A stretch of DNA of 64,000 nucleotides from Hydrogenophaga sp. IBVHS1 (GCF_002127265.1 NZ_NFUU01000003.1:62001-126000), one strand, 5' to 3'. Counted from the stretch's first letter, positions 34,014 to 44,622 are shown. Notes: generated by a model not told the origin, from the letters alone. Translations and numbers: made by a program.

Positions 34014-35200
34014 TCGGATGGCTTCGAGGATTTGAGCCCGTACTGTTGCACAAACAGCGCAACCGCGCCGGCCACCACGCCCCAGAAGGCCGAGCCGATG
34101 CCGGCAATGACCACGCCGCTGAGCGTGACGAGAAAGGTGATGAGCGCGGCCTCGCGGTGCGCTTCGTCTTTCAGCGCGGCGTGCAGACCGCCACCGATGC
34201 TGCCCAGCAAGGCGATGCCGGCAATGGCCATGACGAGTTCACGCGGGAAGGCGATCAGCAGCCCGGTGATGGCGGCGCCGAACAGGCCGATGAGCACATA
34301 CAAGGCGCCACACACCACGGCGGCGGTGTAGCGCTTGTCGCGGTCGGCGTGGGCCTCCGGGCCCATGCAGATGGCGGCGGTGATGGCGCTGAGGTTGAGC
34401 GCGAATGCGCCGAAGGGCGCGAGCACCAGGGTCGCCACGCCGCTCAGGGTGATGATGCGAGAGATCGGCATGTCGTAGCCCGCCGCGCGGATGGCCGCCA
34501 CACCGGGCAAGTTCTGCGAAGCCATGGTGACCACGAACAGCGGCAGTGCCAGGCTGGTGAAGGCGGCCAGGCTGAAGGCAGGCAGGGTGAACACCGGCAT
34601 GGCCAGCTCGAACGACACGGCCGCCGCATTGAACTGGCCATGCGCCACCACCCAGACCACGCCCACCAGCAGCGTGATGGGCACCGCATAACGCGGCAGC
34701 ACGCGCCGGCCGAGCAGGTAGGCGAGCAGCATCAGCACCACCAGGGCGAGCTCGGTTTTCGCCGCGTCGAAAGCCTGCAGGCCGAAGCGCGCCAGCACAC
34801 CGGCCAGCAGGGCGGCCGCAATGGCCATGGGTATGCGGTTCATCACGCGCTCGAACCAGCCGGTGGCGCCCACCAGCACGATCAGCGCGGCACTGATGAG
34901 GAAGGCACCCACCGCATCGGCCATGGTGAAACCACCCGCCAGCCCCGCCGTGGCCAGAACCGCCGCGCCCGGCGTGCTCCAGGCCACCATGACCGGCTGG
35001 CGCAGGATCAGCGAGGGAACCGCCGAGCACAGGCCCATGCCCAGCCCCAGCGCCCACATCCACGAAGTGATCTGCGCCGGGGTGGCGCCAAAAGCCTGCG
35101 CGGCCTGGAAGACGATGGCCACCGAACTGGTGAAGCCCACCAGCACGGCCACGAAACCGGCGGTGGCGGCGGAGAGGTTGACATCTCGAAAAAACGACAT
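34010..35200 (-). CDS. benE: Benzoate/H+ symporter family protein
   Basis: A 396-residue membrane protein with about twelve helices of the BenE family (NAT/sulfate-permease-like fold). Characteristic segments are [28 protein letters not shown] near the start, [15 protein letters not shown] and the [25 protein letters not shown] stretch. It is placed between kup and gshB on one strand with a 4-bp overlap to gshB. Benzoate is the family substrate, but no benzoate-degradation gene is nearby, so the true substrate is open. Confidence 0.88.
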   Translation of the reverse strand: MSFFRDVNLSAATAGFVAVLVGFTSSVAIVFQAAQAFGATPAQITSWMWALGLGMGLCSAVPSLILRQPVMVAWSTPGAAVLATAGLAGGFTMADAVGAFLISAALIVLVGATGWFERVMNRIPMAIAAALLAGVLARFGLQAFDAAKTELALVVLMLLAYLLGRRVLPRYAVPITLLVGVVWVVAHGQFNAAAVSFELAMPVFTLPAFSLAAFTSLALPLFVVTMASQNLPGVAAIRAAGYDMPISRIITLSGVATLVLAPFGAFALNLSAITAAICMGPEAHADRDKRYTAAVVCGALYVLIGLFGAAITGLLIAFPRELVMAIAGIALLGSIGGGLHAALKDEAHREAALITFLVTLSGVVIAGIGSAFWGVVAGAVALFVQQYGLKSSKPSE

Positions 35201-35231
35201 CGCGCGATTGTGCCCGGCGACGCGCCTTCCT

Positions 35232-37100
35232 TCAGATCTCGACTTTCGACCCCAGCTCGATCACCGCATTGCTCGGCAAGTTCAAGAATTCAGCCGCGCC
35301 GCTCGCGTTGTGGTGCATCTGCGCGAACAGCTTTTCCCGCCAGGGCGCCATGCCGCTGCCGATGGTGGGCACCACCACATCGCGGGAGAGGAAGTAGCTG
35401 GTGGTCATGGGGCCGACTTCGCAGCCGCGACCGCGCAAGGCTTCCAGTGCCTCGGGCAGATCCAGGTCGTTCTTGAAGCCGTAGTTCACCACCACCTGCC
35501 AGCAGTCGTGCCCCAGCGGCTCGATCTGCAGGCGTTTCTCCAGCCCGATCCACGGCACTTCGTGGCTGCGCACGGTCACAAACAGGTTCTGCTCGTGCAG
35601 CACCTTGTTGTGCTTGAGGTTGTGCAGCATGGCGTTGGGCACGGTGCCCAGTTCGGCGGTCAGAAACACGGCCGTGCCTTCCACCCGAACAGGCGGCGCA
35701 ACGAACAAGGCATCGAGAAAACTGGCGAGTTCGATCGACTCGCTGTGCTGCTTCTCGGCCATGAGCGCGCGGCCGCGCTTCCAGGTCATCATGAGTGTGA
35801 ACACCGCGCCACCAATCAGCAGCGGGAACCAACCGCCCGCGAAAAGCTTGAGCAGGTTGGAGCTGAAGAACGCCAGGTCGACCATGAAGAAGAAGCCAGT
35901 GGCGGCCAGGCACATCCACAGCGGGTACCTCCAGCTGTAGCGGATCACGTAGAACGTGAGCACCGTGGTGATGAGCATGTCCAGCGTGACCGCGATGCCG
36001 TAGGCGGCCGCGAGGTTGGTGGAGGACTTGAACATGACGACGGCGAGCACGATGGCAACGAACAGCCCCCAGTTCACGAACGGGATGTAGATCTGGCCGG
36101 TGTGCCGCACGCTGGTGTGCTGCACCTTGAGGCGCGGCAGATAGCCGAGCTGGATGGCTTGTTTGGTGACGCTGAATGCGCCGGTGATCAAGGCCTGCGA
36201 GGCGATCACCGTGGCCATGGTGGCCAGGATCACGAGCGGCAGCAGCATCCACTCGGGCGCCATGTTGAAGAACGGGTTCTTCACCGCCTCGGGCCGTGCC
36301 AGCAGCAGCGCGCCCTGGCCAAAATAATTCAGCGTGAGGCAAGGCATGACCACCAGGAACCACGCCAGGCGGATCGGCCGCTTGCCGAAGTGGCCCAGGT
36401 CGGCGTAGAGCGCTTCGGCGCCAGTGACGCACAGCACCACCGCGCCCAGAATGATGAAGGTGGTGCCGGGCTGTTCCCACATGAATCGCAGCGCGTGCAG
36501 CGGGCTGAGCGCGCCCAGGATTTCGGGGTGGTCGATGATCTGCACCACGCCGAGCACCGCGATGGTGAGGAACCAGACGAGGGTGATGGGGCCGAAGAAG
36601 CGGCCAATGCCGGTGGTGCCGCGTTTCTGCACCGCAAACAGGGCGAACAGCACCACCAGCGTGATGGGCACCACGTAGTGCTTGAAATGCGGCGAGATCA
36701 CCTCCAGACCTTCCACCGCGGAAAGCACCGAGATGGCCGGCGTGATGACGCCATCGCCATAAAACAGCGCAGTGCCGAAGATGCCCACGGCCAGCAGGCC
36801 CTGGCGCAGCGCAGGGCGGTCTTTCACGGCGATGGAGGCGAGTGCCAGCATGGCAATAAGCCCGCCTTCGCCGTTGTTGTCGGCGCGCAGCACGAGCGAG
36901 ACGTACTTGAGCGAGACGATGACGGTGAGCGTCCAGAACAGGATCGAGAGGATCCCGTAGACGTTGGCGTGGGTGAACGGCACGTGGCCAGAGCCAAACA
37001 CCTCTTTGACGGCGTACAGCACGCTGGTGCCGATATCGCCATACACCACGCCAATGGCGCCCAGGGTGAGCGCAGCTAGTGACGACTTGGAAACTGACAC
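35232..37100 (-). CDS. kup: Low-affinity potassium uptake protein Kup
   Basis: A 622-residue K+/H+ symporter of the KUP/HAK family, the same length as E. coli Kup when started at the GTG at 37100. The N-terminus [20 protein letters not shown] and the [19 protein letters not shown] signature are intact, and about twelve helices are followed by a cytoplasmic C-terminal domain. No Shine-Dalgarno sequence is accessible: the start lies 5 bases after a GC-rich hairpin whose 3' arm contains the only G-run. An in-frame upstream start at 37166 is possible. Confidence 0.93.
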   Translation of the reverse strand: MSVSKSSLAALTLGAIGVVYGDIGTSVLYAVKEVFGSGHVPFTHANVYGILSILFWTLTVIVSLKYVSLVLRADNNGEGGLIAMLALASIAVKDRPALRQGLLAVGIFGTALFYGDGVITPAISVLSAVEGLEVISPHFKHYVVPITLVVLFALFAVQKRGTTGIGRFFGPITLVWFLTIAVLGVVQIIDHPEILGALSPLHALRFMWEQPGTTFIILGAVVLCVTGAEALYADLGHFGKRPIRLAWFLVVMPCLTLNYFGQGALLLARPEAVKNPFFNMAPEWMLLPLVILATMATVIASQALITGAFSVTKQAIQLGYLPRLKVQHTSVRHTGQIYIPFVNWGLFVAIVLAVVMFKSSTNLAAAYGIAVTLDMLITTVLTFYVIRYSWRYPLWMCLAATGFFFMVDLAFFSSNLLKLFAGGWFPLLIGGAVFTLMMTWKRGRALMAEKQHSESIELASFLDALFVAPPVRVEGTAVFLTAELGTVPNAMLHNLKHNKVLHEQNLFVTVRSHEVPWIGLEKRLQIEPLGHDCWQVVVNYGFKNDLDLPEALEALRGRGCEVGPMTTSYFLSRDVVVPTIGSGMAPWREKLFAQMHHNASGAAEFLNLPSNAVIELGSKVEI

Positions 37101-37105
37101 AAAAC

Positions 37106-37130
37106 AACCCCGGCCTGTCGGCACGGGGTT
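37106..37130 (-). terminator. Hairpin at the kup start, terminator-like
   Basis: On the transcript AACCCCG and CGGGGTT pair around an inner GCC-GACA-GGC stem with one bulged U, followed by GUUUUG. It lies between gshA and kup and could terminate gshA transcripts or fold over the kup ribosome binding region. Confidence 0.6.
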
Positions 37131-37232
37131 CGGTTGTCGGGGGAACGCGATTTTGCGCCCGGCCACCGGGCTTGTCTGTGGGCTCAGCGGTCTAAACCAG
37201 CGCGCTCACAGAAAATGTTGCGCTGCAGCAAC

Positions 37233-38525
37233 TTACTCGTAAACCTCGGCGTCGGGGTCGGTGGCTTCCAGCTCGTAGCTGGCGGCCAGCATGGCCAGGC
37301 GGCCGATCACGCCATACATATAGAAGCGGTTCGGCACGCTGGCACCGGGCTTCACACCGGGTTGCGGCAGCTGCGCGCTCTGCTCGAAAGCCAGCGGCAC
37401 ATAGCTGGAACCGGGGGCGTTCAGGTTTTCGTCCACGCCACGGTCGGCATGCACGCGGTAGAAGCCGCCGACCACATACCGATCCATCATGTAGACGACC
37501 GGCTCGGCCACCGCGCTGTTGATGCGCTCGTTGGTCAGCACGCCTTCCTGAATGATGACCTCGTGCACTTCCTGGCCGCCCTTGGTCTCGGCCATGCGGG
37601 CCTTGGTCCTGGCGGAGAGGTTGTCGATGTCCTTGGCGTCGCGCACGGTCAGGATGCCCATGCCACCCGTGCCGTTGTCGGCCTTGACCACCACGAACGG
37701 CTTCTCGTTGATGCCGTATTCCTTGTACTTGCGGCGAATCTTGCCGAGCAGCGCATCGGTGTTGGTGCGCAGGCAATCCAGCCCGGCGTCGGTGTTGAAG
37801 TCGACCTGGCCGCACTGGTTGAACATGGGGTTGATGAGCCAGTGGTCCATGCCGAGCAGCTTGCCGAAGCGCTTGGACACTTCTTCGTAAGCCTTGAAGT
37901 GATGGCTCTTGCGCCGCGTGCCCCAGCCACCATGCAGCGGCGGCAGCAGGTACTGCTCGTGCAGGTCTTCCAGAATGCCGGGCACGCCGGCGCTCAGATC
38001 GTTGTTGAGCAGGATGGTGCAGGGGTCGAAGTTCTTCAGACCAAGGCGGCGCTTGCTGCGGATCAGCGGCTCCAGCACCACCTTTTCGCCACCGGGCAGC
38101 TCAATGGTGGTGGGCGCCTTGATGTCGTTGGAGATGGAACCCAGGCGCACATTGAGCCCGGCCATGTAGAAGATGCGCTGCAGCTGCGCCAGGTTGCTCA
38201 GGTAGAAGATGTCCTTGGTGTTCTCGGGCACCAGCAGCAGGTTCTTGGCCTCGGGGCAGATCTTCTCGATGGCGGCCATGGCCGCCTGCACCGCCAGCGG
38301 CAGCATTTCGGGCGTGAGGTGGTTCCAGCCACCGGGGTACAGATTGGTGTCGACCGGCGCCAGCTTGAAGCCGGCGTTTCGCACGTCCACCGAGCTGTAG
38401 AACGGCGGCGTGTGCTCCATCCACTCCAGCCGGAACCAGCGCTCGATCACCGGCGTGGACTCGAGGATTCGCTGCTCGAGCTCGTTGATGGGGCCAGTCA
38501 AGGCGGTGACGAGGTGCGGAACCAT
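37233..38525 (-). CDS. gshA: Glutamate-cysteine ligase, proteobacterial type
   Basis: A 430-residue enzyme making gamma-glutamylcysteine, the first step of glutathione synthesis. It belongs to the GshA type found in Burkholderiales, unrelated in length to E. coli GshA (about 518). Recognisable stretches are PFYSSVDVRNAGFKLAPVDTN, LLLVPENTKDIFYLSNL and FVVVKADNGTGGMGILTV, an ATP-grasp-like loop. It is the first gene of the minus-strand series that includes gshB. Confidence 0.95.
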   Translation of the reverse strand: MVPHLVTALTGPINELEQRILESTPVIERWFRLEWMEHTPPFYSSVDVRNAGFKLAPVDTNLYPGGWNHLTPEMLPLAVQAAMAAIEKICPEAKNLLLVPENTKDIFYLSNLAQLQRIFYMAGLNVRLGSISNDIKAPTTIELPGGEKVVLEPLIRSKRRLGLKNFDPCTILLNNDLSAGVPGILEDLHEQYLLPPLHGGWGTRRKSHHFKAYEEVSKRFGKLLGMDHWLINPMFNQCGQVDFNTDAGLDCLRTNTDALLGKIRRKYKEYGINEKPFVVVKADNGTGGMGILTVRDAKDIDNLSARTKARMAETKGGQEVHEVIIQEGVLTNERINSAVAEPVVYMMDRYVVGGFYRVHADRGVDENLNAPGSSYVPLAFEQSAQLPQPGVKPGASVPNRFYMYGVIGRLAMLAASYELEATDPDAEVYE

Positions 38526-38644
38526 AGGAGGGTGGGGTACGACTGGTGGGGGAGGCAGTCAGTGTAATGGGGCCGGATGACGGCCATTTCAAGGCGGTCC
38601 GGAGCGCATTTCACCCACAATCAGGCCACCCCGGAGCCTTGAAC

Positions 38645-38932
38645 ATGACTTTTCTCGCCTTCATCACCGCGCTGGCCGCCTGGGCCAGCGTGCTGCGCCC
38701 ACCCGAGAGCACCGGCCTGCGGGTGCTGCTGATGGTCGTGTTCCTGCTGCTGGGCGCCCTGTTCACCCTGGCCGGCGGTTTTGCCTGGTGGTGGGATGGA
38801 GGCATGCGGCCCACGCGGGCGAGTCCGTGGCCCATGATCTGGGGCCTGCTCGCCTTGGCATCTCAGGCTGGCAATCTGCTGCGTGCGGTGTTCGAGGGCG
38901 AGGGCGGCACCGAGTGGCCGGGCCGCCGCTGA
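38645..38932 (+). CDS. Small membrane protein, hypothetical
   Basis: A 95-residue protein with three hydrophobic segments (residues 3-20, 27-48 and 64-80) separated by short loops with GGMRPTRASPWP. The ATG at 38645 follows GAGCC-type sequence without a clear ribosome binding site. It diverges from gshA across 120 bp and converges on the DUF2277 gene with 3 bp between stops. Family not recognised. Confidence 0.75.
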   Translation: MTFLAFITALAAWASVLRPPESTGLRVLLMVVFLLLGALFTLAGGFAWWWDGGMRPTRASPWPMIWGLLALASQAGNLLRAVFEGEGGTEWPGRR

Positions 38933-38935
38933 TCG

Positions 38936-39211
38936 TCAGCCCGGCGTGCCGAATCGGGCCGCTGATCGGGCCCGGGCCTTGGCCGCTTCCACGTCGCGGT
39001 TGCGCGGCTCGGCTGTGGTGCGCAGCGAGGCCATCAGCTCCCGCGCCGTCGCAGCCACCTGTTCCACCGCGCGGTCAAATGCAGCCTCGTTCGCCTGAGA
39101 AGGCACATTGAAGCCGCTCAACTTGCGCACGAACTGAAGCGAGGCATCGCGGATCTCCAGCTCGGTGGCAGGCGGCTCGAAGTTGAACAGGGTTTTGATG
39201 TTCCGGCACAT
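38936..39211 (-). CDS. DUF2277 domain protein
   Basis: A 91-residue protein with the family N-terminus MCRNIKTLFNFEPPATE and conserved RKLSGFNVPSQANEAAFDRAV. The ATG at 39211 has a GGAGG Shine-Dalgarno sequence 9 bases upstream, better than the TTG two codons earlier. Members are small cytoplasmic proteins of unknown function. It follows proA by 24 bp on the same strand in the opposite order of transcription, so it is downstream of proA. Confidence 0.9.
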   Translation of the reverse strand: MCRNIKTLFNFEPPATELEIRDASLQFVRKLSGFNVPSQANEAAFDRAVEQVAATARELMASLRTTAEPRNRDVEAAKARARSAARFGTPG

Positions 39212-39235
39212 GGCCAAGCTCCTCCAGATGTGAAG

Positions 39236-40516
39236 TCAGCCGCGCACTTCGCCCTCGCCCAGCACCACGTACTTCAGCGAAGTCAGGCCCTCCACGCCGA
39301 CCGGCCCACGGGCGTGGAACTTGTCGGTGGAAATGCCGATTTCGGCGCCCAGGCCGAATTCAAAACCATCTGCGAAGCGGGTGCTCGCATTCACCATCAC
39401 ACTGGCCGAATCTACCTCGCGCAGGAAGCGCTGGGCGTGAATGTGGTCGGTGGTAAGGATGGCGTCGGTGTGGTGGCTGCTGTAGTGGTTGATGTGGCGA
39501 ATCGCTTCGTCCACGTCCTCCACCACCTTGATGCTGATGACCGGTGCCAGGTATTCCTCGGACCAGTCCGCTTCGGTAGCGTCCTTCAGGTTGGCACCTG
39601 TCAGTCCCGCCAGCAGCGCGCGCGAGGCGGCGCACACCCGCATTTCCACGCCCTTGGCCGCATAAATGGCGCCGATCTTCGGCAGGAAATCAGCCGCCAC
39701 ACCGCGCGCCACCAGCAGGCTCTCGGTGGCGTTGCAAGGGCTGTACTTCTGCGTCTTGGCGTTGTCGGCCACCTTCACCGCCATGGCGATGTCGCAGGGG
39801 TCGTCCACGTAGGTGTGGCAGTTGCCGTCCAGGTGCTTGATGACCGGCACCTTGGCCTCGGCGCTGATGCGCTCGATGAGGCCCTTGCCACCGCGCGGGA
39901 TGATCACGTCCACATACTGCGGCATGGTGATGAGCTGACCCACGGCGGCGCGGTCGGTGGTGGGCACGAGCTGCACCGCATCGGCCGGCAGGCCGGCATC
40001 GGTGAGCGCGCGTTGCACCAGCGCGGCCAGCGCGCGGTTGGATTCGATGGCTTCCGAGCCGCCGCGCAGGATGGCGGCGTTGCCGCTCTTGATGGACAGC
40101 GACGCGGCTTCGATGGTGACGTTGGGCCGGCTCTCGTAGACCATACCGAACACGCCGATGGGCACGCGCATCTGGCCCACGCGAATGCCGCTGGGCATCT
40201 GCTTCATGCCGGTGATGTCGCCAATGATGTCGGGCATGGCCGCGAGCTGCTCGCAGCCCTGCGCGCAGGTCTCGATGACCTTGGGCGTGAGCTTGAGGCG
40301 GTCGACCATGGGCTCACTCAGGCCATTGGCGCGGGCGCGCTCCAGATCTTTCGCGTTGTCCACCTGCAGGGCATCCACGTTTGCGCGCAGCAGGGCGGCC
40401 AGGCCGCGCAGCGCCGCCAGCTTGGTGGCCGCGCTGGCCTTGGCCATGAGCGCCGACGCCGCCTTGGCCTGCTGGCCGAGCGTGTGCATGAGTTCGGTGG
40501 TGTTGGTCGCGTTCAT
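39236..40516 (-). CDS. proA: Gamma-glutamyl phosphate reductase
   Basis: A 426-residue NADPH-dependent enzyme converting gamma-glutamyl phosphate to glutamate semialdehyde in proline synthesis. Aldehyde-dehydrogenase-like features are the substrate region [38 protein letters not shown] stretch [12 protein letters not shown], and the catalytic-cysteine region [12 protein letters not shown]. Length matches ProA. proB is not adjacent. The next upstream gene is 21 bp away on the same strand. Confidence 0.97.
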   Translation of the reverse strand: MNATNTTELMHTLGQQAKAASALMAKASAATKLAALRGLAALLRANVDALQVDNAKDLERARANGLSEPMVDRLKLTPKVIETCAQGCEQLAAMPDIIGDITGMKQMPSGIRVGQMRVPIGVFGMVYESRPNVTIEAASLSIKSGNAAILRGGSEAIESNRALAALVQRALTDAGLPADAVQLVPTTDRAAVGQLITMPQYVDVIIPRGGKGLIERISAEAKVPVIKHLDGNCHTYVDDPCDIAMAVKVADNAKTQKYSPCNATESLLVARGVAADFLPKIGAIYAAKGVEMRVCAASRALLAGLTGANLKDATEADWSEEYLAPVISIKVVEDVDEAIRHINHYSSHHTDAILTTDHIHAQRFLREVDSASVMVNASTRFADGFEFGLGAEIGISTDKFHARGPVGVEGLTSLKYVVLGEGEVRG

Positions 40517-40537
40517 GCCGGGGATTTTCGCAGAGGT

Positions 40538-41014
40538 TCAGCGCGGGCGCTCAAAGCCGGCAGCGATCCAGGCCTGCGCGCTGTCCACCGTCAGCTTGAA
40601 GGTGGGCGGCACCGGCACGCGGGCCAGCTCGGCATCGAATTCGTCGTGCGCGCTCAGGGTGGCGGTGGCGCCCTCTTCGTCGGGCACGATGGCCATGACG
40701 ACCCGGATGCGGCGGCCGTCCATCGTGACGGTGAGGTTCTTGTTCAGCTGCGCATGCAGCTGCTGCTCGGAACGCCGGATCACTTCCTTGGCGGTTTTCA
40801 CCAGCGTGTTGAAGGCCGCCGTGTCCAGCGGCTTGGGGTTCTTCTTGTCGCGGCCCATGGTCCAGGGCCCCACCAGCGCCGGCTCGGTCGCGCCGTCCAG
40901 GTGCATGGCCACGGCCCAGCCGTCGTCGTCTTCGTTCTTGATGACGCGGGCGGTCCAGGGGCCATCGCTCCAGAGACGGTCTTCGTGAATGGGTTCTTGG
41001 GTGTCAGATGTCAT
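40538..41014 (-). CDS. Hypothetical protein, 158 residues
   Basis: A soluble acidic protein starting MTSDTQEPIHEDRLWSDGPW. It alternates predicted strands (ARVIKNEDDDGWAVAMHLDG, EPALVGPWTMGRD) with one long helix (FNTLVKTAKEVIRRSEQQLHAQL), suggesting a compact alpha/beta domain. No signal or membrane segments. It lies 21 bp upstream of proA in the same direction and diverges from the GST gene. Family not recognised. Confidence 0.8.
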   Translation of the reverse strand: MTSDTQEPIHEDRLWSDGPWTARVIKNEDDDGWAVAMHLDGATEPALVGPWTMGRDKKNPKPLDTAAFNTLVKTAKEVIRRSEQQLHAQLNKNLTVTMDGRRIRVVMAIVPDEEGATATLSAHDEFDAELARVPVPPTFKLTVDSAQAWIAAGFERPR

Positions 41015-41065
41015 GGGGGTCGAGGTTACAGGCAGAACGGCACCATTGCGATGTAATGACAGGTC

Positions 41066-41728
41066 ATGACCTCGCTCACCGCACCCCTGCTCTACAGCTA
41101 CCGTCGCTGCCCGTACGCCATGCGCGCGCGCATGGCGTTGCTGGCGGCGGGCATCGAATTCGACGCGCATGAAATTGTCTTGCGCGACAAGCCGGCGGCC
41201 ATGCTTGCGCTGTCGCCCAAGGGCACGGTGCCCGTGCTTGCCCTCGCCGATGGCGGCGTGATCGATCAAAGCCTGGACATCATGCAATGGGCGTTCGGCG
41301 TGAACGACCCCGAAGGCCGGTGGCAGCGGTCGCAGACCACGGCCAACATCGAACTGCTCGGCGTTTGTGATGGCCGCTTCAAGCTCGACCTGGACCGCTA
41401 CAAATACCCCGAGCGCTTCGACGAAACAGACCGGGCGCTGCACCGCGATGCGGCGGTGCAAGCCCTCCTGATCCCACTTGAAGCGCGGTTGCAAGTCTCG
41501 CCCCAGCTGGGCGGCGAAATCCCTTGCGCCACGGACATCGCCGTCTTCCCGTTCGTGCGCCAGTTCGCGGCGGTAGAGCCCGCCTGGTTTGGCGCACTGC
41601 CGTTGCCAGCCCTGAGGACCTGGCTTTCAGACTGGCTGTCTCAGCCTTTGTTTGAAGCGGCCATGACCCGTCTGCCCGCCGGCCAGGCCACGAGGTTTCC
41701 GCGCTTCAACGCAGCGGAATCGGCGTAG
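41066..41728 (+). CDS. Glutathione S-transferase family protein
   Basis: A 220-residue protein with the thioredoxin-fold GST N-terminal domain: [17 protein letters not shown] holds the catalytic-type cysteine (Cys15) and [20 protein letters not shown] the cis-proline and gamma-site serine. The helical C-terminal domain follows. The Cys rather than Ser/Tyr points to omega/glutaredoxin-like deglutathionylation chemistry. Its 3' end overlaps creA by 23 bp on the other strand. Confidence 0.88.
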   Translation: MTSLTAPLLYSYRRCPYAMRARMALLAAGIEFDAHEIVLRDKPAAMLALSPKGTVPVLALADGGVIDQSLDIMQWAFGVNDPEGRWQRSQTTANIELLGVCDGRFKLDLDRYKYPERFDETDRALHRDAAVQALLIPLEARLQVSPQLGGEIPCATDIAVFPFVRQFAAVEPAWFGALPLPALRTWLSDWLSQPLFEAAMTRLPAGQATRFPRFNAAESA

Positions 41729-42173
41729 CGCGATCCACCGGCACGGCCGTCACCGAGTTCTGCGGCGAACCTTCAATCACCCGGTCGGAATACGTGAGGT
41801 AGACCAGCGTGTGGCGTTTTGCATCGACCATGCGCACGATGCGCAGCCGCTTGAAGATCAGGCTGGTGCGCTCGCTGAAGATTTCTTCCTGTTCCTTGAC
41901 CGGTTTGGCGATGGCAATGGGGCCGACCTGCCGGCAGGCAATGGACGCTTCCGATTTGTCTTCGGCCAGGCCGAACGCGCCCTTGATGCCACCGGTCTTG
42001 GCGCGCGAGATGTAGCAGGTGACACCGGTCACACCCGGATCGTCGTAGGCCTCGACCACGATCTTGTGGTCCGGGCCGATGAACTTGAAGACGGTGTCGA
42101 CGGAGCCGATTTCTTCCGCCACGACAGCAGAAGCGGCGAGCAACAGGAGGGCGGGGAGCACGAAGCGGCGCAT
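41706..42173 (-). CDS. creA: CreA family protein
   Basis: A 155-residue secreted protein: signal peptide [20 protein letters not shown], then the CreA domain with [24 protein letters not shown] and [15 protein letters not shown]. CreA is a conserved periplasmic protein of unknown biochemical role (DUF830-like naming in older databases). It stands alone, tail to tail with the GST gene and divergent from the phytase-like esterase. Confidence 0.93.
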   Translation of the reverse strand: MRRFVLPALLLLAASAVVAEEIGSVDTVFKFIGPDHKIVVEAYDDPGVTGVTCYISRAKTGGIKGAFGLAEDKSEASIACRQVGPIAIAKPVKEQEEIFSERTSLIFKRLRIVRMVDAKRHTLVYLTYSDRVIEGSPQNSVTAVPVDRATPIPLR

Positions 42174-42350
42174 GGTGGGCCTTTGTCAGAGTTGGTGAGA
42201 GTTTGCGAATGGTCGCACGGTAGCAGGGCGTCAACCCTTCGTCATGAAAGTGTCGCGTCGTCGTCATGGCAAGCGGACAAGCTGGGCAACTGGCCCGCGT
42301 CGCCCGCTGAGCGTGGCGCACGTCTTCTGACACCTACGAAAGCACCCCTT

Positions 42351-43697
42351 ATGAAGCACACCTCTGCCCTGCTCGCCCTGGCCGCTGCCAGCGTGGGCTT
42401 TGCCGCCCAGGCCCAGACCGCCCACCCGGCCACGCTCGCCGGTCACGCCTTGCTGCCCGCGCAAACCGTGATTGCCGCGCCCAAGGACGCTCCGGCCGAC
42501 CTGCAGGTCAGCGGCAAGTTCACCACCGGCAAACTGGTCGAGAAGATCGGCAGTGTCGAAGGCATGTCGGGTGGCCGCCCCACGGGCGTTTCGCTGCCGT
42601 TCAAAGGCCAGCCTGTTCAGGGCCACTCGGGCATCAAGAAAATGCCCGATGGCACGTTCTGGATCCTCACCGACAACGGCGCCGGCTCCAAGGCCAACTC
42701 GCCCGATTTCGGGCTCTACCTCAACCACTACAAGGTCGACTTCAAGAGCGGCCAGTTCACGCGCCTGAAAACCGTTTTCTTGCACGACCCGGACAAGAAG
42801 GTGCCCTTCCGCGTGGTGCACGAAGGCAGCAAGAAGCGCTACCTGACCGGCTCCGACTTCGACCTGGAAAGCTTTCAGTTTGCCGGTGGATCGATCTGGA
42901 TCGGCGAAGAATTCGGCCCCTATCTCATCAAGGCCGGCATGAACGGCAAGGTGCAGGCCGTGTTCGAGACGCAGGTGGACGGCAAGGCGGTTCGCTCGCC
43001 CGACCACCCGGCCGTGACCACACCCGGCGCCCCGGGCGGCGAAGTGAAGTTCCAGGTGCGTCGCTCCAAGGGTTACGAGGGCATGGCCGCATCGAAAGAC
43101 GGCAGCAAGCTCTATGCGCTGCTCGAAGGCGCGCTCTACGACGAGGCGACCAAGGGCGCCGAAGCCGTGGACGGCAAGCACTACCTGCGCGTGCTGGAGT
43201 TTGATGTGAAGACCGAACAATGGACGGGCCGCCACTGGAAATACGTGCTGGAAGCCAACCACCACGCCATTGGCGACTTCAACATGATCAGCCCGACCGA
43301 GGGCCTGATCATCGAGCGCGACAACGGCGAAGGCACGGCCGAGAAGGCCTGCCCGGAAGCCACCAAGCGCGCCGATTGTTTCCACGACCTCGCCAAATTC
43401 AAGCGCGTCTACAAGGTGGAGCTGAGCGAAGCCAACGTGGGCGGCCCGGTGCGCAAGATCGGCTACATCGACCTCATGAACATCAGCGACCCCAACAAGC
43501 TGGCCCGCAAGCCGCTGAACAACGGCGTGCTGACCTTCCCCTTCTTCACCATCGAGAACGTCGACATGGTCGATGAGCGGCACATCGTGGTGGGCAACGA
43601 TAACAACCTGCCGTTCTCCAGCAGCCGCGAGCCCAACAAGGCCGATGACAACGAGCTGGTGCTGCTGGAAGTGGCCGACTTCCTGTCGGCCCGCTGA
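42351..43697 (+). CDS. Esterase-like activity of phytase family protein
   Basis: A 448-residue secreted protein with signal peptide MKHTSALLALAAASVGFAAQAQ. The mature part has the phytase-like esterase pattern: GHSGIKKMPDGTFWILTDNGAG, FDLESFQFAGGSIWIGEEFGPYL, GYEGMAASKDGSKLYALLEG and EANHHAIGDF, with many acidic loops likely binding calcium in a beta-propeller. It would hydrolyse phosphoesters in the periplasm or outside. It follows the divergent creA by 178 bp; no clear ribosome binding site is seen. Confidence 0.9.
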   Translation: MKHTSALLALAAASVGFAAQAQTAHPATLAGHALLPAQTVIAAPKDAPADLQVSGKFTTGKLVEKIGSVEGMSGGRPTGVSLPFKGQPVQGHSGIKKMPDGTFWILTDNGAGSKANSPDFGLYLNHYKVDFKSGQFTRLKTVFLHDPDKKVPFRVVHEGSKKRYLTGSDFDLESFQFAGGSIWIGEEFGPYLIKAGMNGKVQAVFETQVDGKAVRSPDHPAVTTPGAPGGEVKFQVRRSKGYEGMAASKDGSKLYALLEGALYDEATKGAEAVDGKHYLRVLEFDVKTEQWTGRHWKYVLEANHHAIGDFNMISPTEGLIIERDNGEGTAEKACPEATKRADCFHDLAKFKRVYKVELSEANVGGPVRKIGYIDLMNISDPNKLARKPLNNGVLTFPFFTIENVDMVDERHIVVGNDNNLPFSSSREPNKADDNELVLLEVADFLSAR

Positions 43698-43731
43698 GCG
43701 TCAAGGCATTGCACCCGGCGGGGCCGCCCTC

Positions 43732-44622
43732 TCAGCGCGTCCCCGCCCCCACCAGCATCTCGCACGGCCCCACGAAACCATTTGCCGGTGTTTCAAAGCG
43801 GGCCAGCGCCTGCTCGATCTCTGCCCACGTTTCGGCGCGTTCGTCCTCGCTCAGGCCGGCCATCATCTGGTGCAGGGCACCAAAGGACTCGCGCTCGAAG
43901 CGCACACACTCGGCGGCCGTGGGCAGGCGAACGGGCGAATCGACCTTGCGCACCTCGACATCCCGGAAGCCGGCTTGCTCCAGCGCCTTCGCCAGCACGC
44001 CCTCGCCGCCCAGGGAGAACGGCCCGGGTTGTCCCGGCAACGGCGGCGGCAACTGCGCGCGCCGCCGGATGATGCCCACCGGCAAGGCAAAGAACGGATT
44101 GCGCTCGGCGGTGGAATACACCACGGCGGCGAAACGCCCGCCAGGCTTCAGCGCATGGCGAATGCCGGCCAGCGCGCGTTGCTGGTCCGGAAAATAGATC
44201 AGGCCCACCCGCGACACCGCGGCATCGAAGGAAGCGCCGGGCAGCAGGTCGTGGCGCTCGCCATCGAGCTCCATGGTCTCCACGTTCGCAAGCCCCGCCT
44301 GCTCGGCCGCCGCATTCGCATGGCGAAGAATCGTGGGCGAGATGTCGGTGGCCAGCACATGGCCGCGCGCACCCGCCCGGCGCGCCGCCACGAGGGTTTG
44401 CTCGCCGGCGCCGGCCGCCACATCGAGCACGCGCGAACCGGGGCCCACAGCCGCCATGTCCAGCATGGCCTCGGTGGCCGGGCCGAGCCAGCGGGCCAGC
44501 AAGGGCCCCCATCGGTTCCAGGCCTCGGCGGTGTTCTCCCACTGCGCACGCGTGGTCTGGCGAAACTTCTCGGCGTCAAAGACAGCCGGGGCGGCAGGGG
44601 CGGAAACAAGGGTCTCGGTCAT
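43732..44622 (-). CDS. Class I SAM-dependent methyltransferase
   Basis: A 296-residue methyltransferase of the UbiE/arsenite-methyltransferase-like type. The SAM-binding motif I is VLDVAAGAGEQTLVAARR (about 66-83), followed by ATDISPTILRHA and the motif GLIYFPDQQRALAGIRHALKPGG. The C-terminal half resembles type 11 enzymes. Substrate unknown. It diverges from an HxlR regulator, which probably represses it. The start was placed at MTETLVSAPA since the frame continues upstream through the divergent gene. Confidence 0.88.
   Translation of the reverse strand: MTETLVSAPAAPAVFDAEKFRQTTRAQWENTAEAWNRWGPLLARWLGPATEAMLDMAAVGPGSRVLDVAAGAGEQTLVAARRAGARGHVLATDISPTILRHANAAAEQAGLANVETMELDGERHDLLPGASFDAAVSRVGLIYFPDQQRALAGIRHALKPGGRFAAVVYSTAERNPFFALPVGIIRRRAQLPPPLPGQPGPFSLGGEGVLAKALEQAGFRDVEVRKVDSPVRLPTAAECVRFERESFGALHQMMAGLSEDERAETWAEIEQALARFETPANGFVGPCEMLVGAGTR

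Noticed and set aside
34046-37079. Long open frames on the plus strand opposite benE and kup
   Set aside because: They are His/Gln/Gly-rich shadow frames without ribosome sites; benE and kup on the minus strand are clear.
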